Source: Treponema sp.
GTDB taxonomy: Bacteria > Spirochaetota > Spirochaetia > Treponematales > Breznakiellaceae
Direction: 5' to 3'
Assembly: GCA_031267115.1 (NCBI GenBank)
Contig: JAIRZS010000240.1
Location: 1-5,257 of the forward strand
Length of the DNA: 5,257 nt
The notes under the pieces are model-generated. The model was not told the DNA's origin. It searched no databases and saw only the letters and a list, made by a program, of their open reading frames with translations. Of the stretch, positions 1-5,224 are shown one piece after another. The translations under genes and the position numbers were made by a program. Each line of letters begins with the position of its first letter. Position 1 is the stretch's first letter.

Positions 1-486
1 GGACACGCGGAAGTTCGATCGGATAATCTCCTTCTCAAGGCGGACCGCATTGAGCTTCAGGGGGAGGATAATCAGTTCATTGATTGTTCCGGCAATGTGT
101 GGGGCATGGAAGAGGAAAAGGAAATCATCTTCCTGACCGACAGGATGCGTTATGACCGGAAACTAAAAGTAGCCCGCCTGGAAGGGAATTCTTCCCTTGA
201 GGATCGGAAGAATGAAATAGTCGCCAAGGGCCGGTTTATCGAATATGATGATGAGTCTGAAATCACCGTTTTCCAGATTTCGGTGCGGCTTTTCAAAGAC
301 GAAATGGTCTGCCGCTCTGAATACGGGGTATACCGGCGCAATGAAAAACTCCTGGATCTTTCCGGTTTTCCAGTGGTTTATAAAAAAAGCGATGAGTTCC
401 GGGCGGATCGTATCCGGGTTGACCTTGACACCGACGATGTCACCATGGAAGGGTCCGTTTCCGGTTCCATAAAGGATGAGGATTAG
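1..486 (+). CDS. lptA: OstA/LptA-like periplasmic protein, 5'-truncated by window edge
   Basis: The reading frame is open from base 1 to the TAG at 484-486 (161 residues), so the gene begins upstream of the window. The internal ATG at 97 is not a credible start because coding continues in frame before it. The protein repeats a beta-rich pattern typical of the OstA/LptA fold: 'LLLKADRIEL', 'CSGNVWGMEEE', 'IFLTDRMRYDRKLKVARLEG', 'IVAKGRFIEYDDES' and 'RADRIRVDLDTDDVTMEG'. This alternation of '.a..i.yd' and 'l.G.v' strands is how the periplasmic bridge of the Lpt pathway is built. LptA oligomers carry lipopolysaccharide or related glycolipid from the inner-membrane LptBFG complex to LptD. The call is strengthened by lptB starting 2 nt after the stop, which implies one operon with translational coupling. 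The family diverges strongly in sequence, so an LptC-like or other OstA-domain protein is possible. The signal peptide is outside the window. Confidence 0.8.
   Translation, partial: GHAEVRSDNLLLKADRIELQGEDNQFIDCSGNVWGMEEEKEIIFLTDRMRYDRKLKVARLEGNSSLEDRKNEIVAKGRFIEYDDESEITVFQISVRLFKDEMVCRSEYGVYRRNEKLLDLSGFPVVYKKSDEFRADRIRVDLDTDDVTMEGSVSGSIKDED
478..481 (+). promoter_or_regulatory. Shine-Dalgarno site deciding the lptB GTG start
   Basis: GAGG lies inside the last codons of the lptA-like gene, 7 nt before the GTG at 489. It supports the upstream GTG start over the internal ATG at 648. It also means lptB translation initiates within the end of its neighbour, as expected for coupled genes. Confidence 0.6.
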
Positions 487-488
487 CC

Positions 489-1367
489 GTGGCTGATAAT
501 ACGCCTAATACACTTGATACGCTGCCTGACGTCGTGCCGGAAAATCCGCCGGAAATCCCGGCGGAAGTTTTGCCGCCCGGATTTACCCTCGCGGCGGGAC
601 CCCTGTCGCCGCCCGAAGAAACCGCCGCGTCCCGCCGGGGCGAACACATGCTCGCCGTCAGCAACCTCCACAAAAAATTCGGCCGCAAAGAGGTAGTCAA
701 AGGGGTCAATTTTTCCATGCAGAACGGGGAAGTTGCCGGACTCCTGGGCCCCAACGGCGCGGGAAAGACCACCATATTTTACATGATCGTCGGATTCTAC
801 AGGCCCACGGTGGGGAACGTTACCTTAAATGCGGAAGACATTACCGAAAAACCCATGTACCGCCGTGCCAGGGCCGGGATCGCCTACCTTCCCCAGGAAG
901 CCTCTATTTTCCGCAAGCTTACCGTGATGCAGAATATTTGGGCTATCCTGGAAAGCCGCCGGGATATAGACAAGGCCGCTAAAAAGGAAAAAATGGAATC
1001 GCTGCTGGAAGAATTCGGCATAGCCCGGATTCGCAGCCAGTACGGCTACACCCTGTCCGGCGGCGAAAGACGGCGTACCGAGATTGCCCGGGCTTTGGCT
1101 ACGGAGCCGAAGTTCCTCCTCCTGGACGAGCCCTTCGCCGGAATCGATCCAATCGCGGTATATGAAATCAAGCAGATCATCCGCCGCCTTGCAGAAAAAG
1201 GAATAGGTATCCTTATCACCGACCACAATGTCCGGGATACCCTGGAGATCACTACCGAAGCCTTTATCATCGCGGAGGGAAACATCGTCGCCCGGGGGGA
1301 CCGGGAGCAGATACTGACAAACGAGATGGTGCGGGAAGTGTATCTGGGCGCGGAATTCACCATGTAA
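489..1367 (+). CDS. lptB: LptB, ATPase of the Lpt lipopolysaccharide export ABC transporter
   Basis: This cytoplasmic nucleotide-binding subunit powers extraction of lipopolysaccharide or related glycolipid from the inner membrane by LptFG. All ABC motifs are present: Walker A GPNGAGKT (87-94), Q-loop in LPQEASIFRKL (Q136), signature LSGGERRRTEIARAL (from 189), Walker B FLLLDE (209-214), D-loop GID (218-220) and the switch histidine in ITDHNVRDTLE (H246). The strings LPQEASIF, SGGERRR.EIARALA, DEPFAGIDPI, ITDHNVR.TL and the C-terminal VYLG..F are hallmarks that separate LptB from other ABC ATPases. Usual LptB is about 240 residues; this one has 292. The surplus is an N-terminal segment (1-53) rich in Pro and Glu before the canonical 'MLAVSNLHKKFG'. 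The GTG at 489 has a good ribosome site; the ATG at 648 would give a standard 239-residue protein. It follows the lptA-like gene by 2 nt. Confidence 0.96.
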   Translation: MADNTPNTLDTLPDVVPENPPEIPAEVLPPGFTLAAGPLSPPEETAASRRGEHMLAVSNLHKKFGRKEVVKGVNFSMQNGEVAGLLGPNGAGKTTIFYMIVGFYRPTVGNVTLNAEDITEKPMYRRARAGIAYLPQEASIFRKLTVMQNIWAILESRRDIDKAAKKEKMESLLEEFGIARIRSQYGYTLSGGERRRTEIARALATEPKFLLLDEPFAGIDPIAVYEIKQIIRRLAEKGIGILITDHNVRDTLEITTEAFIIAEGNIVARGDREQILTNEMVREVYLGAEFTM

Positions 1368-1397
1368 AGAACCCCGCTTGCCCTGCCGCTGCCGCCG

Positions 1398-2444
1398 TTA
1401 CTGGTACATTATCAGATAGGGGCGGGGGCTAAGGGCGTAAACATCCTGCGGGCTTAGAAGGGGGTGATCATAGCCCGCGCCGGGGATGTTGAAATTGTAG
1501 AAAAGTTTAAACGCCTTGATGGGCATATTGGTTGCCTGGGCATTGTATGCGTAAGACTGCCTTTTTATCGACGGGCTGCCAAAACCGTCGGCGCAGTGAA
1601 CCAGGCGGACCCGCTCAAAGTCGCCCGCCACCTGTTCCCGGTTCTGTATCATCCGCCAGTTAAACTGGTGTATAACCAAAAGGCGTTCCCCGGGAATATT
1701 GTTTTCGATAATATATTCTTCCATTACCCGCTGGGCTTCGTTGATTTCCGCGGCGGTAACCGTGCCGATTTCTTCCATAGGTTTGGTAGTACGCCATTCC
1801 GGGTCCAGGGCCAGATGCACATTCGGGTACTTAAGGTAGGGCAGCATCCGCCTCAGGGAGGCCACAGGATCATAGCGGCCAATCTGGTGATCAATAAAAA
1901 TCAGAATATCATGCTCCAGTGCGTATTCAATATACCGCAGCAGCCTCTCCTCCCCGATAATGCCAATGTCGCCCTTGGGCCAGACCGTGCCGTATATAAT
2001 GTAAAAAGCCTTGCGTACGCCGCGCCCGCCGCTTACCGCCCTGTATTCTTCTGCCAGAGCGCTCAGCCGGGCATCCAGTTCCTGAATCGAATAACGGCCC
2101 AGGATACCCATATTGGCGGAATTGGGATGCCCGTAAAAAGCCAGAATATCGTCGTTGAGGAGGATAGGGGAATCACCCGCAAGAACACGGGAGCGCTCTT
2201 TGATCTCCGTTTCCGTAGCCACCCAGTAGGGCTTCGACGCTTCCACAGTTTTATACGTGTTCAGGGTTTCAAGAAAAAAGAGCGCCGGAAATTTCTGCCC
2301 GGACGATCTTCTGTTCGTTCTGTTACCGCTCGCCAAGGATGCTGTTACCTGCGCTTCGAGCGGCAGCCGGGAAGCAAAACAAAAAACAAACGCCAATACA
2401 AAAAGCCGGCCTTTTATCGAGCCTTTTCTCAAATGAGGATTCAT
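1398..2444 (-). CDS. Secreted protein of unrecognised family, possible TIM-barrel fold
   Basis: The 348-residue protein has a clear Sec signal: basic start (R6, K7, K11, R13), a hydrophobic core LFVLAFVFCFAS (14-25) and a possible cleavage after LEA (31). I see no lipobox. The mature part has regularly spaced hydrophobic strands ending in polar or aromatic residues: ILAFYGHP (100-107), FYIIYGTVWP (147-156), LIFIDHQIG (181-189), HLALDPEW (210-217), LLVIHQF (255-261), RLVHCADGFG (280-289) and PYLIMYQ at the end. Helical segments lie between them. This order suggests a beta/alpha barrel, with D185, H186, D214, E216, H259 and D286 at strand ends as possible active-site residues. That is inference; I cannot name an enzyme activity. 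The gene converges on lptB (30 nt between stops). The ATG has only a weak AGG close to it. The opposite strand also has a long open frame, but the signal peptide and strand pattern favour this one. Confidence 0.82.
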   Translation of the reverse strand: MNPHLRKGSIKGRLFVLAFVFCFASRLPLEAQVTASLASGNRTNRRSSGQKFPALFFLETLNTYKTVEASKPYWVATETEIKERSRVLAGDSPILLNDDILAFYGHPNSANMGILGRYSIQELDARLSALAEEYRAVSGGRGVRKAFYIIYGTVWPKGDIGIIGEERLLRYIEYALEHDILIFIDHQIGRYDPVASLRRMLPYLKYPNVHLALDPEWRTTKPMEEIGTVTAAEINEAQRVMEEYIIENNIPGERLLVIHQFNWRMIQNREQVAGDFERVRLVHCADGFGSPSIKRQSYAYNAQATNMPIKAFKLFYNFNIPGAGYDHPLLSPQDVYALSPRPYLIMYQ

Positions 2445-2452
2445 ACCTGTCT

Positions 2453-2481
2453 ATTATCGGCAAAAAGCGCCTGTTCTTGAA
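2453..2481 (-). promoter_or_regulatory. Weak candidate promoter for the secreted-protein gene
   Basis: On the minus strand GATAAT (2453-2458, five of six matches to TATAAT) lies 17 nt after TTCAAG (2476-2481, three of six matches to TTGACA). Transcription would begin almost at the ATG at 2444, giving a leaderless or nearly leaderless mRNA. This would fit the poor Shine-Dalgarno site. The evidence is only pattern matching. Confidence 0.25.
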
Positions 2482-2495
2482 TATCAGAATAGGCG
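2462..2495 (-). terminator. Hairpin plus T-tract, probable intrinsic terminator of the rsmE operon
   Basis: Read on the minus strand, CGCCTATTCT and AGAACAGGCG form a stem of 5 plus 4 pairs with one A-C mismatch and an 8-nt loop. It is followed by C and five T (2462-2466). It lies about 210 nt after the metallopeptidase stop and 17 nt before the ATG of the secreted-protein gene. It could end the rsmE operon transcript or act as an attenuator in the leader of the next gene. The T run is short, so efficiency is uncertain. Confidence 0.45.
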
Positions 2496-2533
2496 TATAG
2501 AATTTTTGTCATATTATTTTTGTTTTGGGCGCA

Positions 2534-2710
2534 TCCTGCCGCCTGCGCGGCAGGACCGGGCTTTACGCTTGTATCTTTTTTGCCTGCGGCAAAAAAGGAT
2601 ACCGCTGCAATCCCTTGCGCGGGCTAAAAATCGCCCTCCATGGCGCCGCCCTTCGGGCGCAATCCGGCATCCTGCCGGATAGCACTGAAAACAGCGGCAT
2701 CCATGCCGCT
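2534..2710. repeat. Cluster of short perfect palindromes in the 2445-2708 intergenic gap
   Basis: At least five hairpins are packed in 177 bases. They are 2534-2555 (arms TCCTGCCGC/GCGGCAGGA, loop 4), 2571-2602 (arms GTATCTTTTTTGCC and GGCAAAAAAGGATAC, loop TGC, one bulge), 2647-2659 (CGCCC/GGGCG, loop TTC), 2662-2680 (ATCCGGCA/TGCCGGAT, loop TCC) and 2693-2710 (AGCGGCAT/ATGCCGCT, loop CC). The last overlaps the stop codon of the metallopeptidase gene. The T and A runs of the second hairpin are in the wrong order for an intrinsic terminator on either strand. The rest of the gap (2445-2533) holds the terminator-like hairpin and AT-rich sequence. I see no convincing gene in it. A dispersed REP-like composite repeat is the likeliest explanation. 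Confidence 0.6.
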
Positions 2711-3530
2711 AGAGTTCTTCCAGTTCTTTTTCAACTTCGCCCAGCCGCCGGGAAAGACCCGCTATCGTGTGTTCCAGGCGGACCTTTTCCTTTTCCAGCC
2801 GGGTTTTAATGTCCTCCTGCCGCGGGGGCTTTGCCGGCAGTACCGGACCTCCCTTGACGGCGGTTTTCACCATATCGGGACTCTTGCCGCCAATAAGGGC
2901 CTTTTCCGCGGCCGCGCGGTCGTCCTCGTTTCTTATCCCCGCCAGAAAGCGCATATTGTCTGACCCCACCCGGGGGTTTAAATCGTACTGGAACATCTTG
3001 ACCGCTATATTCGCCGCGGTACGGGGTATGCGGAGGACCCTGTCCACATAGTCCTCGAACCGCGCCCCGGCAGCCTCGCAAAGCTCGTGCGCCTTTAGAA
3101 GCTGTTCCCCCAGTTCCTTAAGGAGTTTCCCGTTTTCGGCAAGATAGTCGTTTCGGATTTTTTCGGTAAGTTTCAACAGTTCGGGAGAATCGGCAAACAC
3201 ATTGCGGTAAAGGCCCTTCTCTTCGGCTTTTTCCAGCAGCGCGTGGAAAATCGCCCAAAATTCGGCGGTATGGGAACGGGCGGAAAGCCTCCCCCCCCGC
3301 GAACAGGCGTGAAGATGGTGCGCGTATTCGTGGATAGCCGTATAGAGCAGAAGATTGTCGTCCTGCCCCGCTTCGGTTTTGAAATTACGGTTGTGGATAA
3401 TAATTTCCCTGGTATCGGGTTTGTAGAGACCGTTCACTTTCGCGCTTTTTTTTCCCGAGAAGATCACCAGAAATTCCGTGGGGGCGTCCTCAATGGAGAG
3501 CAAGAGTTCCTTTACCTGATCCTGGTTCAT
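2709..3530 (-). CDS. HEXXH zinc-metallopeptidase-like protein with C-terminal coiled coil
   Basis: From the ATG at 3530 the protein is 273 residues (MNQDQVKELL...). An upstream in-frame ATG at 3566 exists, but it has no ribosome site, while GGAGG sits 8 nt before 3530. Residues 67-71 are HEYAH, a gluzincin-type HEXXH motif. A further histidine at 87 in 'SHTAEFWAIF' resembles the H..FW third ligand of SprT/YgjP-like metallopeptidases. The preceding 'GLYKPDTREIIIHN' fits the beta strands that come before the helix in such folds. The middle (about 125-220) is helical, and the last 30 residues form a charged heptad-like coiled coil ending KELEEL. No signal peptide is seen, so it is probably cytoplasmic. 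Substrate is unknown. It follows rsmE by 60 nt and is probably cotranscribed. A run of eight G in the coding strand lies between HEXXH and H87. Confidence 0.82.
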   Translation of the reverse strand: MNQDQVKELLLSIEDAPTEFLVIFSGKKSAKVNGLYKPDTREIIIHNRNFKTEAGQDDNLLLYTAIHEYAHHLHACSRGGRLSARSHTAEFWAIFHALLEKAEEKGLYRNVFADSPELLKLTEKIRNDYLAENGKLLKELGEQLLKAHELCEAAGARFEDYVDRVLRIPRTAANIAVKMFQYDLNPRVGSDNMRFLAGIRNEDDRAAAEKALIGGKSPDMVKTAVKGGPVLPAKPPRQEDIKTRLEKEKVRLEHTIAGLSRRLGEVEKELEEL

Positions 3531-3538
3531 AAGGCGGT

Positions 3539-3543
3539 CCTCC
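3539..3543 (-). promoter_or_regulatory. Strong Shine-Dalgarno site fixing the metallopeptidase start
   Basis: GGAGG on the minus strand lies 8 nt before the ATG at 3530. The longer alternative starting at 3566 has nothing comparable upstream. The shorter start also removes a low-complexity PAAPAP leader that does not look like part of the fold. Confidence 0.7.
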
Positions 3544-3590
3544 GTAGGGGCCGGCGCCGCGGGCATCAGGCAGCGCCAAACAGGAACATA

Positions 3591-4340
3591 TTACCCCAGT
3601 TCGCCGATCTTTTCCATAGCGAGCGTGGCGGCGGCTATACAGGCGGTCTCGGTACGCAGCGCCCGGCTGCCCAGGGAAAGCCGGGTAAAGCCCGCCGTTT
3701 CCAGAAGATCCCGCTCGTGGTTGGTCCAGCCCCGCTCGGACCCGACAGCCAGGACCATGGGCCGCCTCATCGGGGCAAGGTTCGCGAAGCTGCCCTCCGG
3801 CAGCACATTGTCCGCCGCGACCAGGAGGGGTGCCAGGGCAATCCGTCCGGGGCCTTTCTCCCAGGGCCGTTCGGCGATCCAGGCGGCAATATCCGGATAG
3901 CTCCGCAGTACCGGGAGCCGGGTATCGCGGGCCTGTACCGCCCCCTCGATAAGCGCCGCCCGCGCCCCCCCGTCCGAAAGCAGCTTTGTATCCCGGTAGC
4001 TTTTTTCGCCCAGGTCTGTCCCCAGAAGATCAATTGCCAGAAGCCCCAGGTTGGAAAGATCCCGCAAAAGCCGCCTGAGCTGTATGGGCCGCGGGAAACC
4101 CACCCCCATCCGCACCGGCACCCTTGCCGGGGGGTCCTCTTTCAGGTCAAGCGAGTACATGACGGAACCGTCAAGCCGTACTGACTCGATCTTCCCGGTA
4201 CCCAGGCTTCCCCCCAGTATTCCGGCGTCAAAAACATCGCCCGCCTGTTTGCGCAGCACTTTAAGGAGGTGGGCGGCCCGTTCGTCCCAGCGGGAAAGGG
4301 GCTTCCCGACTTCGTCAACTTCAAAGAGGATAATGTTCAT
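3591..4340 (-). CDS. rsmE: RsmE, 16S rRNA (uracil-1498-N3)-methyltransferase
   Basis: RsmE methylates N3 of U1498 in helix 44 of 16S rRNA in the 30S subunit, using S-adenosylmethionine. The 249 residues match the usual family length. The N-terminal PUA-like RNA-binding part shows 'HLLKVLRKQAGDVFDAG' (24-40), equivalent to the family's H..VLR...GD. The C-terminal SPOUT (trefoil-knot) domain has 'LAVGSERGWTNHE' (197-209), where most members have GPEGGF..E. It also has 'LGSRALRTETA' (223-233), the strongly conserved LG.RILRTETA SAM-binding knot loop. 'ALIEGAVQARDTRLPVL' (129-145) matches the EQ..R...P region, with the usual Glu-Gln pair not intact. No good ribosome site precedes the ATG; initiation 'MNIILFE' is typical of the family, so the start is likely right. 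It is the first gene of a probable operon with the metallopeptidase gene. Confidence 0.94.
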   Translation of the reverse strand: MNIILFEVDEVGKPLSRWDERAAHLLKVLRKQAGDVFDAGILGGSLGTGKIESVRLDGSVMYSLDLKEDPPARVPVRMGVGFPRPIQLRRLLRDLSNLGLLAIDLLGTDLGEKSYRDTKLLSDGGARAALIEGAVQARDTRLPVLRSYPDIAAWIAERPWEKGPGRIALAPLLVAADNVLPEGSFANLAPMRRPMVLAVGSERGWTNHERDLLETAGFTRLSLGSRALRTETACIAAATLAMEKIGELG

Positions 4341-4348
4341 CGAGAGTA

Positions 4349-4377
4349 AATTTCCAGCCTTTTGCGTTATGTGTCAA
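4349..4377 (-). promoter_or_regulatory. Candidate promoter for rsmE
   Basis: On the minus strand a perfect TTGACA (4372-4377) lies upstream of rsmE. At the optimal 17-nt spacing the -10 element would be GAAATT (4349-4354), only three of six matches. The -35 match is striking but the -10 is poor, so this is tentative. Confidence 0.35.
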
Positions 4378-4479
4378 GGGAAAAAAGGGCGCCTGTGGAA
4401 TTTACCGCAAAATCGAAAAAGTAAAAGAAGTAAGAGGACCACGAACCCCGCGAATTTTCGCTGTGGTATCCCCGGTCTT

Positions 4480-4556
4480 GCCTGGCAGCCCCGAATTTGG
4501 TGCCAGGCACCGTTTTTTTCGATAAAAAATTATCCAGAAATTTGGTACCTGGCACC
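4480..4556. repeat. Palindromic GGTGCC/GGCACC repeat cluster
   Basis: Two 18-base copies starting AATTTGG lie at 4494-4511 (AATTTGGTGCCAGGCACC) and 4539-4556 (AATTTGGTACCTGGCACC). They are 45 bases apart and match at 16 of 18 positions. The core GGTGCC-A-GGCACC is itself a palindrome. A partial third copy, GCCTGGCA (4480-4487), is the exact inverse of TGCCAGGC (4501-4508) and could form an 8-bp stem followed by seven T. The rest of the 4341-4606 gap has the rsmE promoter candidate and AT-rich sequence; I see no gene there. The layout resembles REP/Y1-transposase-associated palindromes, by inference only. Confidence 0.6.
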
Positions 4557-4578
4557 TTATAAATTAAGGGTGTATAAT
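4550..4578 (+). promoter_or_regulatory. Promoter of the small exported-protein gene
   Basis: A perfect TATAAT (4573-4578) lies 28 nt before the ATG at 4607. At 17-nt spacing the -35 position (4550-4555, TGGCAC) is a poor match to TTGACA and lies inside the second palindromic repeat. The repeat therefore may supply or control the -35 region. The AT-rich context and position agree with a vegetative promoter. Confidence 0.55.
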
Positions 4579-4606
4579 AGAAATATCTGAATTTCTGGAG
4601 AAAAAC

Positions 4607-5224
4607 ATGTATATAAAAAATATTGGAATGAACTACCTCGCCCTGAAGCTCCCCCGCCGAAAGGCGGGTTCTTGGGTATTACACCCGCGCTTTCCAATAA
4701 AGACCGCTCTATTTTTTGTATTATTGATTAATATATATGCACAGGAGAATGATATGGATTATGAATTTGTTGGAAAGGATATAACAAAATCATTTGGTTC
4801 TTTTTCATTGCCTGAAGATTGGGTAGAAATAACAAGGTATTCAAGAAACGGAAAATATTTTTATTCACATAAGACTGAACAAATCGGCTCAAATATGACA
4901 AACATTTCTATTGAAATTGGTAGAAATCCTTATATATTAGAAGATCATATGACATTCCGTTACGCTATATTAAGGCAATTGTTGATGCAGGCCGACGGTA
5001 CAGAAGCAGAAGTACATGGAAGTGGAACATTTACTAAACACGATAATCCATTGTATATTTTTACAATAATGAATAAAGAACCTCCGGTTACAACAATACA
5101 ATATTATATAATTGGAGACAGGAAGCATATACTGGTACATGTAACAGATTTTCATAATGGAAATATAACTAATGCGAGAGAAGTTGCCCAATTTATTGTA
5201 GATAGTTTTTTATGGTCTGATTAA
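4607..5224 (+). CDS. Small exported protein of unrecognised family, AT-rich, 5' end possibly remodelled
   Basis: The 205-residue frame begins at an ATG with GGAG 6 nt upstream (4597-4600). A hydrophobic stretch TALFFVLLINIYA (33-45) ending before QEND looks like a Sec signal peptide with cleavage near A45. It sits unusually far from the start, behind a basic segment 'LALKLPRRKAGSWVLHPRF'. The mature part contains 'FGSFSLPEDWVEIT' (63-76), 'NISIEIGRNPY' (99-109), 'YYIIGDRKHILVHVTDFHN' (166-184) and a final amphipathic helix 'EVAQFIVDSFLW'. The order 'slp..W', beta strands, terminal helix recalls the PsbP/DcrB (DUF1795)-like fold, at low confidence and with no function implied. Codons are strongly AT-rich, unlike every other gene here, which suggests acquisition by transfer. 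Alternative starts are ATG 4628 or, lacking the signal, ATG 4754. Confidence 0.78.
   Translation: MYIKNIGMNYLALKLPRRKAGSWVLHPRFPIKTALFFVLLINIYAQENDMDYEFVGKDITKSFGSFSLPEDWVEITRYSRNGKYFYSHKTEQIGSNMTNISIEIGRNPYILEDHMTFRYAILRQLLMQADGTEAEVHGSGTFTKHDNPLYIFTIMNKEPPVTTIQYYIIGDRKHILVHVTDFHNGNITNAREVAQFIVDSFLWSD
4634..4695 (+). mobile_element. Possible IS200/IS605-like end remnant inside the 5' coding region
   Basis: A GC-rich block interrupts otherwise AT-rich sequence. It contains CCCGCC-GAAA-GGCGGG (4653-4668), a 6-bp hairpin with a GNRA loop, flanked by CTGAAGCTCC and TTCTTGGG. From memory, this resembles the subterminal hairpins next to tnpB genes of IS200/IS605-family elements. No transposase or second end is visible. 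The block is in frame and encodes the basic stretch before the signal peptide. Boundaries are approximate. Confidence 0.35.

Noticed and set aside
1464..2480. Long plus-strand open frame (338 codons) opposite the secreted-protein gene
   Set aside because: The product has no coherent domain or motif and is a reverse shadow of a frame with a good signal peptide and regular strand pattern. Two full-length opposed genes here are unlikely.
2571..2602. Hairpin with T6 and A6 runs as a bidirectional terminator
   Set aside because: On both strands the T run comes before the GC stem and the A run after it, the reverse of an intrinsic terminator.
2525..2809. Plus-strand open frame (94 codons) over the palindrome cluster
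   Set aside because: It translates the hairpins and then runs antisense into the metallopeptidase gene. No ribosome site and no protein-like composition.
3243..4184. Long plus-strand open frame (313 codons) across the metallopeptidase and rsmE genes
   Set aside because: It lies antisense to two well-supported genes including the conserved RsmE knot motif; its product is rich in G, P and R, as expected for a shadow in GC-rich DNA.
4480..4518. Stem GCCTGGCA/TGCCAGGC followed by T7 as a plus-strand terminator
   Set aside because: The shape fits, but no plus-strand gene ends upstream; the region lies between divergent genes, so it is more likely part of the repeat cluster.
4367..4555. Minus-strand open frame (62 codons) with repeated PGTKF peptides
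   Set aside because: The repeated peptide is just the translation of the two palindromic DNA repeats; no other sign of coding.
4550..4570. TGGCAC at 4550-4555 as a sigma-54 -24 element
   Set aside because: The required TTGC at the -12 position is absent, and the sequence is explained by the palindromic repeat.
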